Made by a program: the position numbers and the translations under genes. Below are positions 1 to 7,386 of a stretch of DNA of 9,515 nt, piece by piece. The notes under the pieces were generated by a model. That model did no database searches, was not told the DNA's origin, and worked only from the letters and a program-made list of their open reading frames with translations. This DNA is from Clostridiales bacterium (GTDB lineage: Bacteria > Bacillota > Clostridia > Lachnospirales > CAG-274): contig JAJQBF010000084.1 of NCBI GenBank assembly GCA_021203425.1, forward strand, positions 1-9,515, written 5' to 3'. Numbering within the stretch: the first letter of the stretch is position 1; each line of letters starts with the position of its first letter.

Positions 1-46
1 CTGCGTGCCTGATTATATAAATTTTAACAGGAGGGTAAAAAATATT

Positions 47-1040
47 ATGGATATTTTAGATGGCAAAATTTTAAAAGGATTCGGAATAGTGCCGAAATAT
101 ATAAGGAAAATGAAATATATGTACATAATCAAAGCAGAAAGCGGTTTGTATATAATAAGAAAAACAGAAACCTCTGCCGACAAAATTACCTTCTGTCACA
201 ATATCAAAAATATGATAAGAAGAAAGGGTTTAAGAAATTTTGACAGCTTTGAGTGTTCCGAAGAAGGGCTGCCTTATTTTGAATGGGAATGAGCAAATTA
301 TATAATGACAAGGGCAGGCCGTGAGGCGCCTAACCCCGACTATGAAAATTCCGGTGATTTCAAAGAAATTGTAAAAGGCATAGCCCGTTTTCACAAAGCA
401 GCCTCCTTCGGAACCTTAAGCGAATATACTGATTTTTGTGTAAAAAACACAGCAGAAAGTTTCCGAAACAAGGCTGCGCAGCTTAACAGACTGAGGCGGC
501 TTGTTTACAGAAAAAAAACGTCTTGATGACATAGACTATATTTTTTTGAAAAATTATGAATATTATTATAAGCTGGCTCAGGAATCGGCAGAGGGGCTTA
601 TACACTTCGGCTATGACAGAGAAGAAGAACGAGCCGCAAGAGAAGGTCAAATCATAATTAACAATGCCGATGAAGAGGCTATGCTTTTATATCCCTCGGG
701 GCTTTATTTTACAGAGCTTTTAAAGCTGGAGATAGGCTCACCCCTTGAAGATTTGCGGCTTGTTATAAACAGATATTTAAAGAAAAACTCCCGTCCCGAA
801 TTAACCGTCGGAGAAATTGTAAAAGAATATTCGGCTAAAAACCCTTTAAACAGACATCAGACAACCCTTTTATATTATCTTCTTATATTTCCCGAAAGAT
901 ATATAAAAACTTATGCCGATTATTACCGAAAGGGTCACGTTTTTACCCCTGTTTATGTCAGAGACGCCGTAAATAAAATAATCAACGACAGAGAGCGGCA
1001 TTTTTACTGGATTTCGGAGCTGCTGAAAACCGGCCTGTGA
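47..1040 (+). pseudogene. Broken CotS-family spore coat (pseudo)kinase gene
   Basis: Three consecutive pieces together read like one CotS/YutH-type spore-coat protein, a family with an aminoglycoside-phosphotransferase-like fold found on spore coats. Piece 1 (47-289) has the N-lobe pattern (GLYIIRKTE, then EGLPYFEWE). Piece 2 continues in the same frame after a TGA at 290-292 (NYIMTRAGREAPN, IVKGIARFHKAASF). Piece 3 is in the +1 frame from about 519 to 1040 (PLEDLRLVINRYLKKN, LLYYLLIFPERYIKTYADYYR). The frame changes in an eight-A run at 511-518; seven As would restore one frame. GGA to TGA would explain the stop. With both repaired the protein is 330 aa, about normal for the family. The ATG at 47 is chosen because AGGAGG lies at 29-34, although the frame is open to the window edge. 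The HxDxxxxN and DxD catalytic positions also look lost. The family call rests on remembered family patterns. Sequencing error at the A-run is possible but would not explain the TGA. Confidence 0.72.
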
Positions 1041-1064
1041 ACCGGTTCACTCCGCTTATTTTTA
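1028..1064 (+). terminator. Possible weak terminator after the CotS-like remnant
   Basis: AACCGG (1028-1033) can pair with CCGGTT (1042-1047) across an 8-nt loop. An alternative perfect 14-bp palindrome, GTGAACCGGTTCAC, lies at 1037-1050 and spans the stop codon. A T-rich stretch (TTATTTTTA) follows, but it starts 10 nt after the stem rather than abutting it, so termination would be inefficient. It lies just upstream of the dnaE promoter, which is a sensible place to insulate the two genes. Confidence 0.3.
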
Positions 1065-1073
1065 CTTGTTTCG

Positions 1074-1102
1074 TTGACATTTCAGGCAAATAATTATATA
1101 AT
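1074..1102 (+). promoter_or_regulatory. Perfect-consensus sigma-A promoter of dnaE
   Basis: TTGACA at 1074-1079 and TATAAT at 1097-1102 are separated by exactly 17 bp. Both boxes match the vegetative sigma consensus in every base. Transcription should start near 1109, giving a leader of about 47 nt before the dnaE ATG. No operator-like dyad overlaps it, so strong constitutive expression is inferred. Confidence 0.85.
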
Positions 1103-1155
1103 TGTTATAACAAAAAGGGACAAAATCACTATCGAAATTAACAGGGTGAAGGCAT

Positions 1156-4100
1156 ATGGATAAAAAACAATTTGTGCATCTGCATGTACATACGGAATAC
1201 AGTCTGCTTGACGGCTCATCAAAAATCGGTGAGCTCATTTCCCGTACAAAGGAACTGGGAATGAAGTCTATCGCCATAACGGATCACGGAGTTATGTACG
1301 GCTGTATAGATTTTTATAAAGAGGCGGTAAAACAGGGAATTAAGCCCATAATAGGCTGTGAGGCTTATGTGGCAAGCGGTTCAAGATTTAACAAGCAAAA
1401 ATCAGACGACAATTTTTATTATCATCTTGTGCTTTTGGCAAAGGATAATGACGGATATAAAAATTTATCCAGACTTATTTCTCTGGGGCAGATTGAGGGC
1501 TATTATTATAAGCCCAGAATCGATATGGAAATACTCAGAAAATATAAAGACGGGCTTATTGCTTTAAGCGCCTGTCTGGCAGGGTCCGTTCCCAAAACTC
1601 TTCTTACAAAAACTTACGAAAAGGCAAAGGCTATGGCGCTTGCCTACAGAGACATTTTCGGCGAAGATTTTTATCTTGAACTTCAAGACCATGGAATTCC
1701 CGATGAAAAAACCGTTAATGCCGGAATTCTCAGAATTCATGAAGAAACGGGTATTCCCCTCGTTGCCACAAACGACCTTCACTATGTAAATAAAGACGAC
1801 TCTCAGGCTCATGACCTGCTTTTGTGTATACAGACAAACACAAATGTTTTGGACGAAAACCGCCTGAGATATGAAGACGGCGCCTACTATCTTAAATCTC
1901 CCGAGGAAATGTATGAGCTTTTTCCATATGCCGAGGAGGCCTGTCGAAATACCAATCTGATTGCGGAAAAATGCAATGTCAGCTTTGAGTTTAACAAATA
2001 TAAGCTGCCTGTTTTCGATGTTCCCGGGGGTGTCAATGCCTATGATTATCTTTCCGAGCTTGCAAACAAGGGAGTTAAGGAACGTTACGGAACGGTTACA
2101 AAGGAAATAGAAGAAAGACTTGCCTATGAACTGGGAACAATAAAGCAAATGGGATTTGTTGACTATTTTCTTATAACTTGGGATTTTATACGATATGCAA
2201 AAGAAAACGGCATAAGCGTCGGCCCGGGAAGAGGCTCCGCCGCCGGAAGTGTTATTTCCTATGCTTTGAAAATAACGGATATCGACCCCTTCAAATACAG
2301 CTTAATTTTCGAAAGATTTTTAAACCCCGAGCGTGTAAGTATGCCCGATATAGATATTGACTTCTGTTATGAACGCAGACAGGAAGTTATCGAATATGTA
2401 AATAAAAAATACGGCTCCGACCATGTGGCGCAGATTATAACCTTCGGTACTATGGCGGCAAGAAACGCCATTCGTGATGTAGGCCGTGCCCTGGCCTTTC
2501 CATACAGTGATGTTGACAAAATCGCAAAAATGGTGCCTATGGAACTTCATATTACAATAAAACAGGTTCTTGAAAAAAATCAGGAGTTAAGGCACGAATA
2601 TGAAAACAATCCCGATGTTAAAAATCTGATTGATATGTCAATGAAACTTGAAGGTCTTCCCCGTCATGCATCAACCCATGCCGCCGGCATAGTTATCTGT
2701 GACAGACCTATAATAGAATATGTTCCTCTTAACAATAACCACGGCGTTGTTACAACACAGTACACAATGACAACAATCGAGGAACTGGGTCTTCTCAAAA
2801 TGGACTTTTTGGGCTTAAGGACCCTTACGGTTATTCAAGATGCCTTTGACGAAATCGAAAGAGAATATAAAAAGGGGCTGACCGTAGATTCGATAGACTA
2901 CAGCGACAGCAGAGTTTTCGACCTTATTTCCTCGGGAAACACCTCTGGTGTGTTCCAGCTTGAAAGCGCCGGAATGCAGTCCTTTATGAAGGAGCTTAAA
3001 CCCTCGGATTTGGAAGATATTATAGCCGGAATTTCACTTTACCGCCCCGGTCCTATGGACTTTATTCCCAAATATATAGAGGGCAAAAACAACAGGGATA
3101 AAATAACCTATCTTCACCCGGCTCTTGAGCCTATTTTAAACACAACCTACGGCTGTATTGTATATCAGGAGCAGGTTATGCAGATTGTAAGAGAGTTAGC
3201 CGGTTACTCATGGGGCAGAAGCGACCTTGTAAGAAGGGCTATGTCTAAGAAAAAAGAAGACGTTATGCTCAAAGAGCGTCACAATTTCATATACGGCTTG
3301 GGCGAAGATGTTCCCGGCTGTGTAAAAAACGGAATTCCCGCCGATGCGGCAAACAAAATATTCGACGAAATGGTAGATTTTGCTAAATATGCCTTTAACA
3401 AATCCCATGCGGCAGCTTATGCCGTTGTTGCCTACAGAACGGCTTGGCTTAAATGTTATTATCCCGTAGAATTTATGGCGGCTCTTTTGACAAGTGTCAT
3501 AGACAACCCCAACAAGGTTGTGGAGTATATAGAAGAATGTAAAAAAATGAACATTGAAATTCTTCCTCCGGATATAAACGAAAGCTTTAACCGTTTCAGA
3601 GTTTACGGAAATAAAATCCGCTATGCCCTTTCGGCTGTCAAAACCGTAGGAAAAAGCGTTGTTGCCGATATTGAAAAAGAAAGAAATCTAGGCAGCTTTT
3701 CAAGCCTTACTTCATTTATTAACCGTATGTCGGGCAAAATAAACTCAAAAGCAATCGAAAATCTTATTAAATGCGGTGCTTTTGACTCCCTCGGCGGAAA
3801 AAGGGCGCAATATATGCAGTGTTATAAAAGTATTTTAAACGGTTTCGGCTCTGCAAAGAAAAACAATATCGAAGGACAGCTTAATCTTTTCGATGTTTCC
3901 GGTGACGAAGATGTATATAAAGATGATCTGCCTAAAATTGCCGAATTTCCGAAAAATCAAATTTTAGCCTTTGAAAAGGAAATTTTAGGCATATATGTAA
4001 GCGGTCACCCTCTTTCGGAATATAAAGATGTTCTTAACCGCTATGCCTCGGTTTCAACCCTTGACTTTCCCTTTGACGACAGCGAAGAAGAAGGAAAAAT

Positions 4101-4599
4101 TAAGGACAATGAACGGGTTTTAATAGGAGGTATTATAGACAAAGCCACAATCAAATTCACGAAAAATGACAAGACAATGGCTTTTTTAAATATTGAAGAT
4201 TTATACGGAACAATAGAGGTTATTGTTTTTCCCAATGTATACGAGAAATATAACAATGACATAAGAGAAAGCGGTGTTGTTTTAATAGAAGGAAATGCCC
4301 AGCTTTCCGAAAACCAGCCGTCTAAGATAATATGCAGTAAAATTACTCCTTACGATGAGCTTGAAAACAGGAACGCCGTAATATGGATTAAAGCGGAAAA
4401 ACAGGAAAAAGATATTCCCAAGGAAATTAAAGAAATTGTTTCATCATACCCCGGAAATACACCTATAAAAATATATTATGAAAACACAAAAAAGCTTATG
4501 ACCTTAAGTCGTGGAATTAACATAAAATCAGATGCTTTTAATAAGCTTGCGGATTTATACGGAAGTGAAAGGGTTAAAAAAGTAACCGGTAAAAAATAA
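1156..4599 (+). CDS. dnaE: DNA polymerase III subunit alpha, DnaE type
   Basis: Template-directed DNA polymerase of the replisome (family C). In Firmicutes it works beside PolC and is thought to extend RNA primers. The 1147-aa length is normal for the family. The N-terminal PHP domain (about 6-212) keeps all nine metal-ligand positions: H10, H12, D19, H44, E69, H90, C140, D207 and H209. The palm has GPGRGSAAGS (356-365), PDIDID with catalytic D400 and D402, and KMDFLGL with D550. The fingers have YRPGPMDF (629-636) and YQEQVMQI (670-677). A helix-hairpin-helix region lies at about 800-885. QLNLF (908-912) matches the beta-clamp-binding pentapeptide, and an OB fold (about 986-1060) with a short C-terminal domain completes the protein. 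There is no PolC-type exonuclease insert. The ATG start has an AGGGTGAAGG-like Shine-Dalgarno about 7 nt upstream. It is transcribed alone from a consensus promoter and ends in a hairpin terminator. Confidence 0.97.
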   Translation: MDKKQFVHLHVHTEYSLLDGSSKIGELISRTKELGMKSIAITDHGVMYGCIDFYKEAVKQGIKPIIGCEAYVASGSRFNKQKSDDNFYYHLVLLAKDNDGYKNLSRLISLGQIEGYYYKPRIDMEILRKYKDGLIALSACLAGSVPKTLLTKTYEKAKAMALAYRDIFGEDFYLELQDHGIPDEKTVNAGILRIHEETGIPLVATNDLHYVNKDDSQAHDLLLCIQTNTNVLDENRLRYEDGAYYLKSPEEMYELFPYAEEACRNTNLIAEKCNVSFEFNKYKLPVFDVPGGVNAYDYLSELANKGVKERYGTVTKEIEERLAYELGTIKQMGFVDYFLITWDFIRYAKENGISVGPGRGSAAGSVISYALKITDIDPFKYSLIFERFLNPERVSMPDIDIDFCYERRQEVIEYVNKKYGSDHVAQIITFGTMAARNAIRDVGRALAFPYSDVDKIAKMVPMELHITIKQVLEKNQELRHEYENNPDVKNLIDMSMKLEGLPRHASTHAAGIVICDRPIIEYVPLNNNHGVVTTQYTMTTIEELGLLKMDFLGLRTLTVIQDAFDEIEREYKKGLTVDSIDYSDSRVFDLISSGNTSGVFQLESAGMQSFMKELKPSDLEDIIAGISLYRPGPMDFIPKYIEGKNNRDKITYLHPALEPILNTTYGCIVYQEQVMQIVRELAGYSWGRSDLVRRAMSKKKEDVMLKERHNFIYGLGEDVPGCVKNGIPADAANKIFDEMVDFAKYAFNKSHAAAYAVVAYRTAWLKCYYPVEFMAALLTSVIDNPNKVVEYIEECKKMNIEILPPDINESFNRFRVYGNKIRYALSAVKTVGKSVVADIEKERNLGSFSSLTSFINRMSGKINSKAIENLIKCGAFDSLGGKRAQYMQCYKSILNGFGSAKKNNIEGQLNLFDVSGDEDVYKDDLPKIAEFPKNQILAFEKEILGIYVSGHPLSEYKDVLNRYASVSTLDFPFDDSEEEGKIKDNERVLIGGIIDKATIKFTKNDKTMAFLNIEDLYGTIEVIVFPNVYEKYNNDIRESGVVLIEGNAQLSENQPSKIICSKITPYDELENRNAVIWIKAEKQEKDIPKEIKEIVSSYPGNTPIKIYYENTKKLMTLSRGINIKSDAFNKLADLYGSERVKKVTGKK

Positions 4600-4653
4600 A
4601 AAATCTGCAATATGGTTTTTTATATCGTTTGACAAGCTATGAAAACTTAATAT

Positions 4654-4681
4654 TTGACAAAGGGTTCTGTTGATTTGTAAT
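4654..4681 (+). promoter_or_regulatory. Probable promoter of the serine recombinase gene
   Basis: TTGACA at 4654-4659 and TGTAAT at 4676-4681 have a 16-bp spacer. The start point would be near 4688, about 44 nt before the ATG. The -10 box and start point lie inside the terminator hairpin that follows dnaE, so recombinase mRNA would carry only the 3' arm and escape termination. A second TTGACA at 4629-4634 has no good -10 partner. Confidence 0.5.
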
Positions 4682-4708
4682 GATTTACGAATTGACGGAA
4701 CTTTTTTT
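4662..4708 (+). terminator. Intrinsic terminator of dnaE
   Basis: Arms 4665-4680 and 4685-4700 pair over 16 bp around the loop TGAT. Twelve pairs are Watson-Crick and four are G-U in the + strand RNA. GGG at 4662-4664 can extend the stem onto C4701 and the first Ts. Seven Ts follow at 4702-4708. Because G-U pairs form only in the + strand RNA (they would be A-C on the other strand), the hairpin fits rightward transcription out of dnaE. An alternative reading is an operator or recombination site for the adjacent recombinase. Confidence 0.75.
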
Positions 4709-4731
4709 ATTTACTGCAAGGAGGAAGGCTT

Positions 4732-5334
4732 ATGACATACGGATATGCAAGAGTATCTACAAAAGAACAAAATGAAGACAGGCAGCTTATAGCTATGCAA
4801 GAATACGGTGTGCCGTTGAAAAATATTTATATGGACAAACAAAGCGGCAAGGATTTCAACAGACGGCAGTACAAAAGAGTTTTCAAGCGGCTTAAGGAAA
4901 ATGACCCGCTTATTATTAAAAGTATTGACAGACTCGGACGAAATTATGACGAAATCACAGAGCAGTGGCAGCAGATTACCAAAGTCAGAAAAGCCGATAT
5001 TTTGGTTATTGATATGCCGTTGTTAGACACAAGACGTGAAAAAAATTTGATTGGCAGTTTTTTAAGTGATATTGTTCTGCAGATTTTAAGCTTTGTTGCG
5101 GAAAATGAAAGAGATAACATAAAACAGAGACAAGCCGAAGGCATAGCTGCGGCGAAGGCTAAGGGAGTTAAGTTCGGCAGACCCCAAAGACCCCTGCCCG
5201 ACAATTTCTATGAGGTTCACATGATGTGGAGAAACAAAAAGATAACTCTCAAACAAGCCGCCGAAAAGTTCGGTATGCCGCCTACAACATTTTTTAACAA
5301 GGCTGAACAGTTTGAAAAATCTGTTTCTGAATAA
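4732..5334 (+). CDS. Small serine recombinase (resolvase/invertase family)
   Basis: Site-specific DNA recombinase that cuts at a short imperfect palindrome through a phosphoserine link, then resolves or inverts DNA. At 200 aa it is of normal length and looks intact. The catalytic domain starts with YARVSTKEQ, giving nucleophile S9 and R7. IDRLGRNY supplies D66, R67 and R70. The long E helix and dimer region lie at about 100-140 (SFVAENERDNIKQRQAEG). A linker with GRPQRP leads to a C-terminal helix-turn-helix at about 155-190 (TLKQAAEKFGMPPTTFFNKA). The ATG has a strong AAGGAGG (4718-4724) 7 nt upstream. No transposase, integrase or other mobile-element gene lies nearby, and codon use resembles the neighbours. 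It sits between dnaE and the convergent trpS. Whether it acts as an invertase or a resolvase cannot be told from sequence, and its target site is unknown. Confidence 0.93.
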   Translation: MTYGYARVSTKEQNEDRQLIAMQEYGVPLKNIYMDKQSGKDFNRRQYKRVFKRLKENDPLIIKSIDRLGRNYDEITEQWQQITKVRKADILVIDMPLLDTRREKNLIGSFLSDIVLQILSFVAENERDNIKQRQAEGIAAAKAKGVKFGRPQRPLPDNFYEVHMMWRNKKITLKQAAEKFGMPPTTFFNKAEQFEKSVSE

Positions 5335-5366
5335 TCCGAAAAATGATATTCGGAAGTAAAAGCAAG

Positions 5367-5414
5367 TTACTGCCCGCCTTTTAAGACCTATCAATCTTAA
5401 AAGACAGGCAGTAA
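5367..5414 (-). repeat. 48-bp interrupted palindrome between recombinase and trpS
   Basis: Arms 5367-5386 and 5395-5414 surround an 8-nt loop. Outer TTACTGCC pairs with GGCAGTAA, and inner CTTTTAAGA pairs with TCTTAAAAG. The middle triplets CGC and ACA give one G-C pair flanked by two C-A mismatches on the + strand. On the - strand RNA these two mismatches become G-U pairs, so all 20 positions pair there. That points to a structure in transcripts reading out of trpS, probably a second terminator or 3'-end stabiliser. The following - strand sequence (CTTGCTTTTACTT) is only moderately U-rich. A binding or crossover site for the adjacent recombinase is a less likely alternative. Confidence 0.6.
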
Positions 5415-5437
5415 AACAGGAAACAGCTCCCTGTTTT
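5413..5437. terminator. Bidirectional terminator between recombinase and trpS
   Basis: AAAACAGG (5413-5420) pairs with CCTGTTTT (5430-5437) over 8 bp with a 9-nt loop. The A and T tracts lie inside the arms, so each strand's RNA ends the stem in a U run (five Ts on the + strand at 5434-5438). The genes on either side converge here, so one hairpin could stop both. Confidence 0.65.
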
Positions 5438-5453
5438 TATCCGCTATATTTCA

Positions 5454-6455
5454 TTATACTCTCGGCAGCAAGCCCACCTTTTTATAAACCTTACTGAGTG
5501 TCTTATATGCAATTCTGCTTGCCTTTTCAGCGCCGTCCTTTATTATACTTTCAATATATCCCTTGTCGTTAAGCACTCTTGCGTATTCTTCCTTAACAGG
5601 TCTTAATTCTTCGCAAACAGCCTCGGCAACAGCCCCTTTAAAAGCTCCGTAACCTACTCCGGCAAATTCTTTTTCGGCATCCTCTAAGGTTTTGCCGCTG
5701 ACAGCACAGTAAATATTCAAAAGATTCGTTATTCCCGGCTTTTCGGGACCTGCCTTTACAACATTGTCGGGATCCGTAACCGCCCTCTTTATTTTGTTGG
5801 CAATCTGATTTAAATCGTCATTCAGCAAAATAATGTTATTAGCGTTGGCGCTTTCAGACTTTGACATCTTCCTCTCCGGCTCTTGAAGCCCCATAATTCT
5901 TGCTCCTGCCTTGCCTATATATGCCTCCGGCACTGTAAAAGTTTTGCCGTAAGCATTGTTAAATCTTTCCGCAATATCCCTTGTTATTTCAAGATGCTGT
6001 CTTTGATCCTCCCCTACAGGCACGAGATCCGCCTGATAAAGAAGAATATCGGCCGTCATAAGGCAGGGATACGTAAAAAGTCCGGCGTTTATATTGTCGG
6101 CGTGTCTTGAAGATTTATCCTTAAACTGCGTCATTCTGTTTAATTCGCCCATATATGTGTAGCAGTTCAAAATCCATGCCAGCTCTGCGTGAGCCGAAAC
6201 ATGAGACTGCACAAACACAATATTATTTCCTTTATGAAGCCCAAGAGCAAGAAACAGCGCTAAAATCTCCCTTGAACGCTTTCTCTTTTCCGCCGGCTCC
6301 TGTCTTACTGTCAGAGTATGCAAATCTGCAATGGCATAAACACAGTCATATTCCTCAGTAAGTCTCTGCCAATTTTTAAGAGCACCCAAATAATTCCCCA
6401 GTGTAGCGTCTCCCGACGGCTGCATCAAGCTTAAAATCCTTTTATTTTCAGACAT
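5454..6455 (-). CDS. trpS: Tryptophanyl-tRNA synthetase
   Basis: Class Ic aminoacyl-tRNA synthetase that charges tRNA(Trp) with tryptophan in the cytoplasm, using ATP. Counting from the ATG chosen here (333 aa), MQPSGDATLGNYLGA holds the HIGH-type signature TLGN at 18-21. GEDQRQHLE (from 148) is the conserved family block, and KMSKS lies at 196-200. The length is typical. An in-frame GTG nine bases upstream (6464) is possible, but AGAGGTGG (6461-6468) sits 5 nt before the ATG at 6455 and overlaps that GTG, so the ATG is preferred. The gene is monocistronic: its own promoter lies 40 bp upstream and it ends facing the recombinase. The leader is only about 35 nt, too short for a T-box. Confidence 0.96.
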   Translation of the reverse strand: MSENKRILSLMQPSGDATLGNYLGALKNWQRLTEEYDCVYAIADLHTLTVRQEPAEKRKRSREILALFLALGLHKGNNIVFVQSHVSAHAELAWILNCYTYMGELNRMTQFKDKSSRHADNINAGLFTYPCLMTADILLYQADLVPVGEDQRQHLEITRDIAERFNNAYGKTFTVPEAYIGKAGARIMGLQEPERKMSKSESANANNIILLNDDLNQIANKIKRAVTDPDNVVKAGPEKPGITNLLNIYCAVSGKTLEDAEKEFAGVGYGAFKGAVAEAVCEELRPVKEEYARVLNDKGYIESIIKDGAEKASRIAYKTLSKVYKKVGLLPRV

Positions 6456-6496
6456 TTTTTCCACCTCTGTATGTGTTTTTCGTTTTCATTATCTCC

Positions 6497-6525
6497 ATTA
6501 TATAATTTTCCGCCCGAAATTGCAA
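6497..6525 (-). promoter_or_regulatory. Promoter of trpS
   Basis: Read on the - strand, TTGCAA (6525-6520) and TATAAT (6502-6497) are separated by 17 bp. The -10 is perfect and the -35 matches 4 of 6 bases. The predicted start point near 6490 leaves a leader of about 35 nt. Confidence 0.7.
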
Positions 6526-6573
6526 TAGATATGTTTATTTTGGTAAAATATTTTCAATCCGTAAGCCTTAAAA

Positions 6574-7365
6574 CTACTGCAGATTAAGGCGGTTTTTAAG
6601 AAAATATCTTGTTATTAAGAACATAACAACAATTACTGCGGCATAAAATATAAATGATGTGTAATATTCGAAATCGGAACCTGCGGCAAAACCCGAACCG
6701 AAGTAAGCCGTAAAAGACGAATACCATTTTGACAGCGTTCCCACTACATACTGCATCAATATGTATATTATAAATGACTTGAGCTTTCTGCCTCTTTTAA
6801 AGCTATAGCCTACAGCCATAGCGGCATATATTATCATAAGCTGTTCCGAAAACAGAGTTAAAAGCCAAATCACAAAAAATATACCGGAGAAAAGTGATGG
6901 GAGACTTTTCAGCATATGCTGTATCGTTTCAACGCTTAAATTCATTTCATTATACAGTGAGTTTGCGCCTTTATTGCCTAAATAATAAATTGCCCATGCC
7001 GTAAGGGCAAATATAAAGCCGTTTACCAAAAGCGCCCATATTGCCATAGTTATATTTTTTGACATAATCAACTTGCCTGTACTTACGGGCAGAGTGTGGT
7101 TTATATAGCCCTCGTTTCCCAAAAGAGATTTGTTAAATCTTATAATTGCATATATAACCGTACTCGTTACGGAAATTACGGCAAGAAGAAAATAGCCGAA
7201 AAAGAACATTGCAAGAATACTTAACCCCACAATTTGTAAAATACTGTTCTCGGGAAACACCTCGCCGGCTAAAACCGCAGGCACAACCAAGATTAAAATC
7301 AGCAACATAATCCCGACAAAAAACTGATACGTTGCCTTAAATTCATATTTCATTAACTTAAGCAT
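6574..7365 (-). CDS. ABC transporter membrane subunit (second permease of Ytr-like operon)
   Basis: Integral membrane protein of an ABC-2-like transporter; the substrate is not evident. At 263 aa it shows about six hydrophobic spans (near residues 15-34, 43-73, 104-128, 156-186, 196-216 and 234-255). It starts with the cytoplasmic MLKLMKYEFKATYQFF, has GNEGYINHTLP at 83-93 after the second span and GYSFKRGRKLKSF after the fourth, and ends in ITRYFLKNRLNLQ. The same landmarks occur in order in the upstream gene, so the two are tandem paralogues. The start is ATG with GGGGAGGG about 7 nt upstream, 21 bp after the preceding gene. It is the last gene of the operon. No clear terminator follows: a 7-bp GCCTTAA/TTAAGGC stem spans the stop but lacks a U run. 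Confidence 0.85.
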   Translation of the reverse strand: MLKLMKYEFKATYQFFVGIMLLILILVVPAVLAGEVFPENSILQIVGLSILAMFFFGYFLLAVISVTSTVIYAIIRFNKSLLGNEGYINHTLPVSTGKLIMSKNITMAIWALLVNGFIFALTAWAIYYLGNKGANSLYNEMNLSVETIQHMLKSLPSLFSGIFFVIWLLTLFSEQLMIIYAAMAVGYSFKRGRKLKSFIIYILMQYVVGTLSKWYSSFTAYFGSGFAAGSDFEYYTSFIFYAAVIVVMFLITRYFLKNRLNLQ

Positions 7366-7386
7366 AATTTTCCCTCCCCGAAGAAT

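Noticed and set aside
1062..1277. 71-codon - strand frame across the dnaE promoter
   Set aside because: It overlaps a perfect promoter and the conserved PHP start of dnaE, and the translation resembles no known protein.
1564..2148. 194-codon - strand frame inside dnaE
   Set aside because: It lies fully opposite conserved dnaE sequence, and its product is a hydrophobic, low-information shadow of it with no ribosome binding site identified.
5336..5353. CCGAA/TTCGG hairpin just after the recombinase stop
   Set aside because: Only 5 bp with an 8-nt loop and no T run; better terminators lie 60-100 bp further on.
5086..5394. 102-codon - strand frame opposite the serine recombinase
   Set aside because: The recombinase in the other direction has intact catalytic motifs, and this frame starts inside the palindrome with no family signature.
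6565..6590. GCCTTAA/TTAAGGC stem followed by GGTTTTT on the + strand
   Set aside because: It looks like a + strand terminator, but no + strand gene precedes it and most of it is the coding end of the last permease; on the - strand there is no U run.
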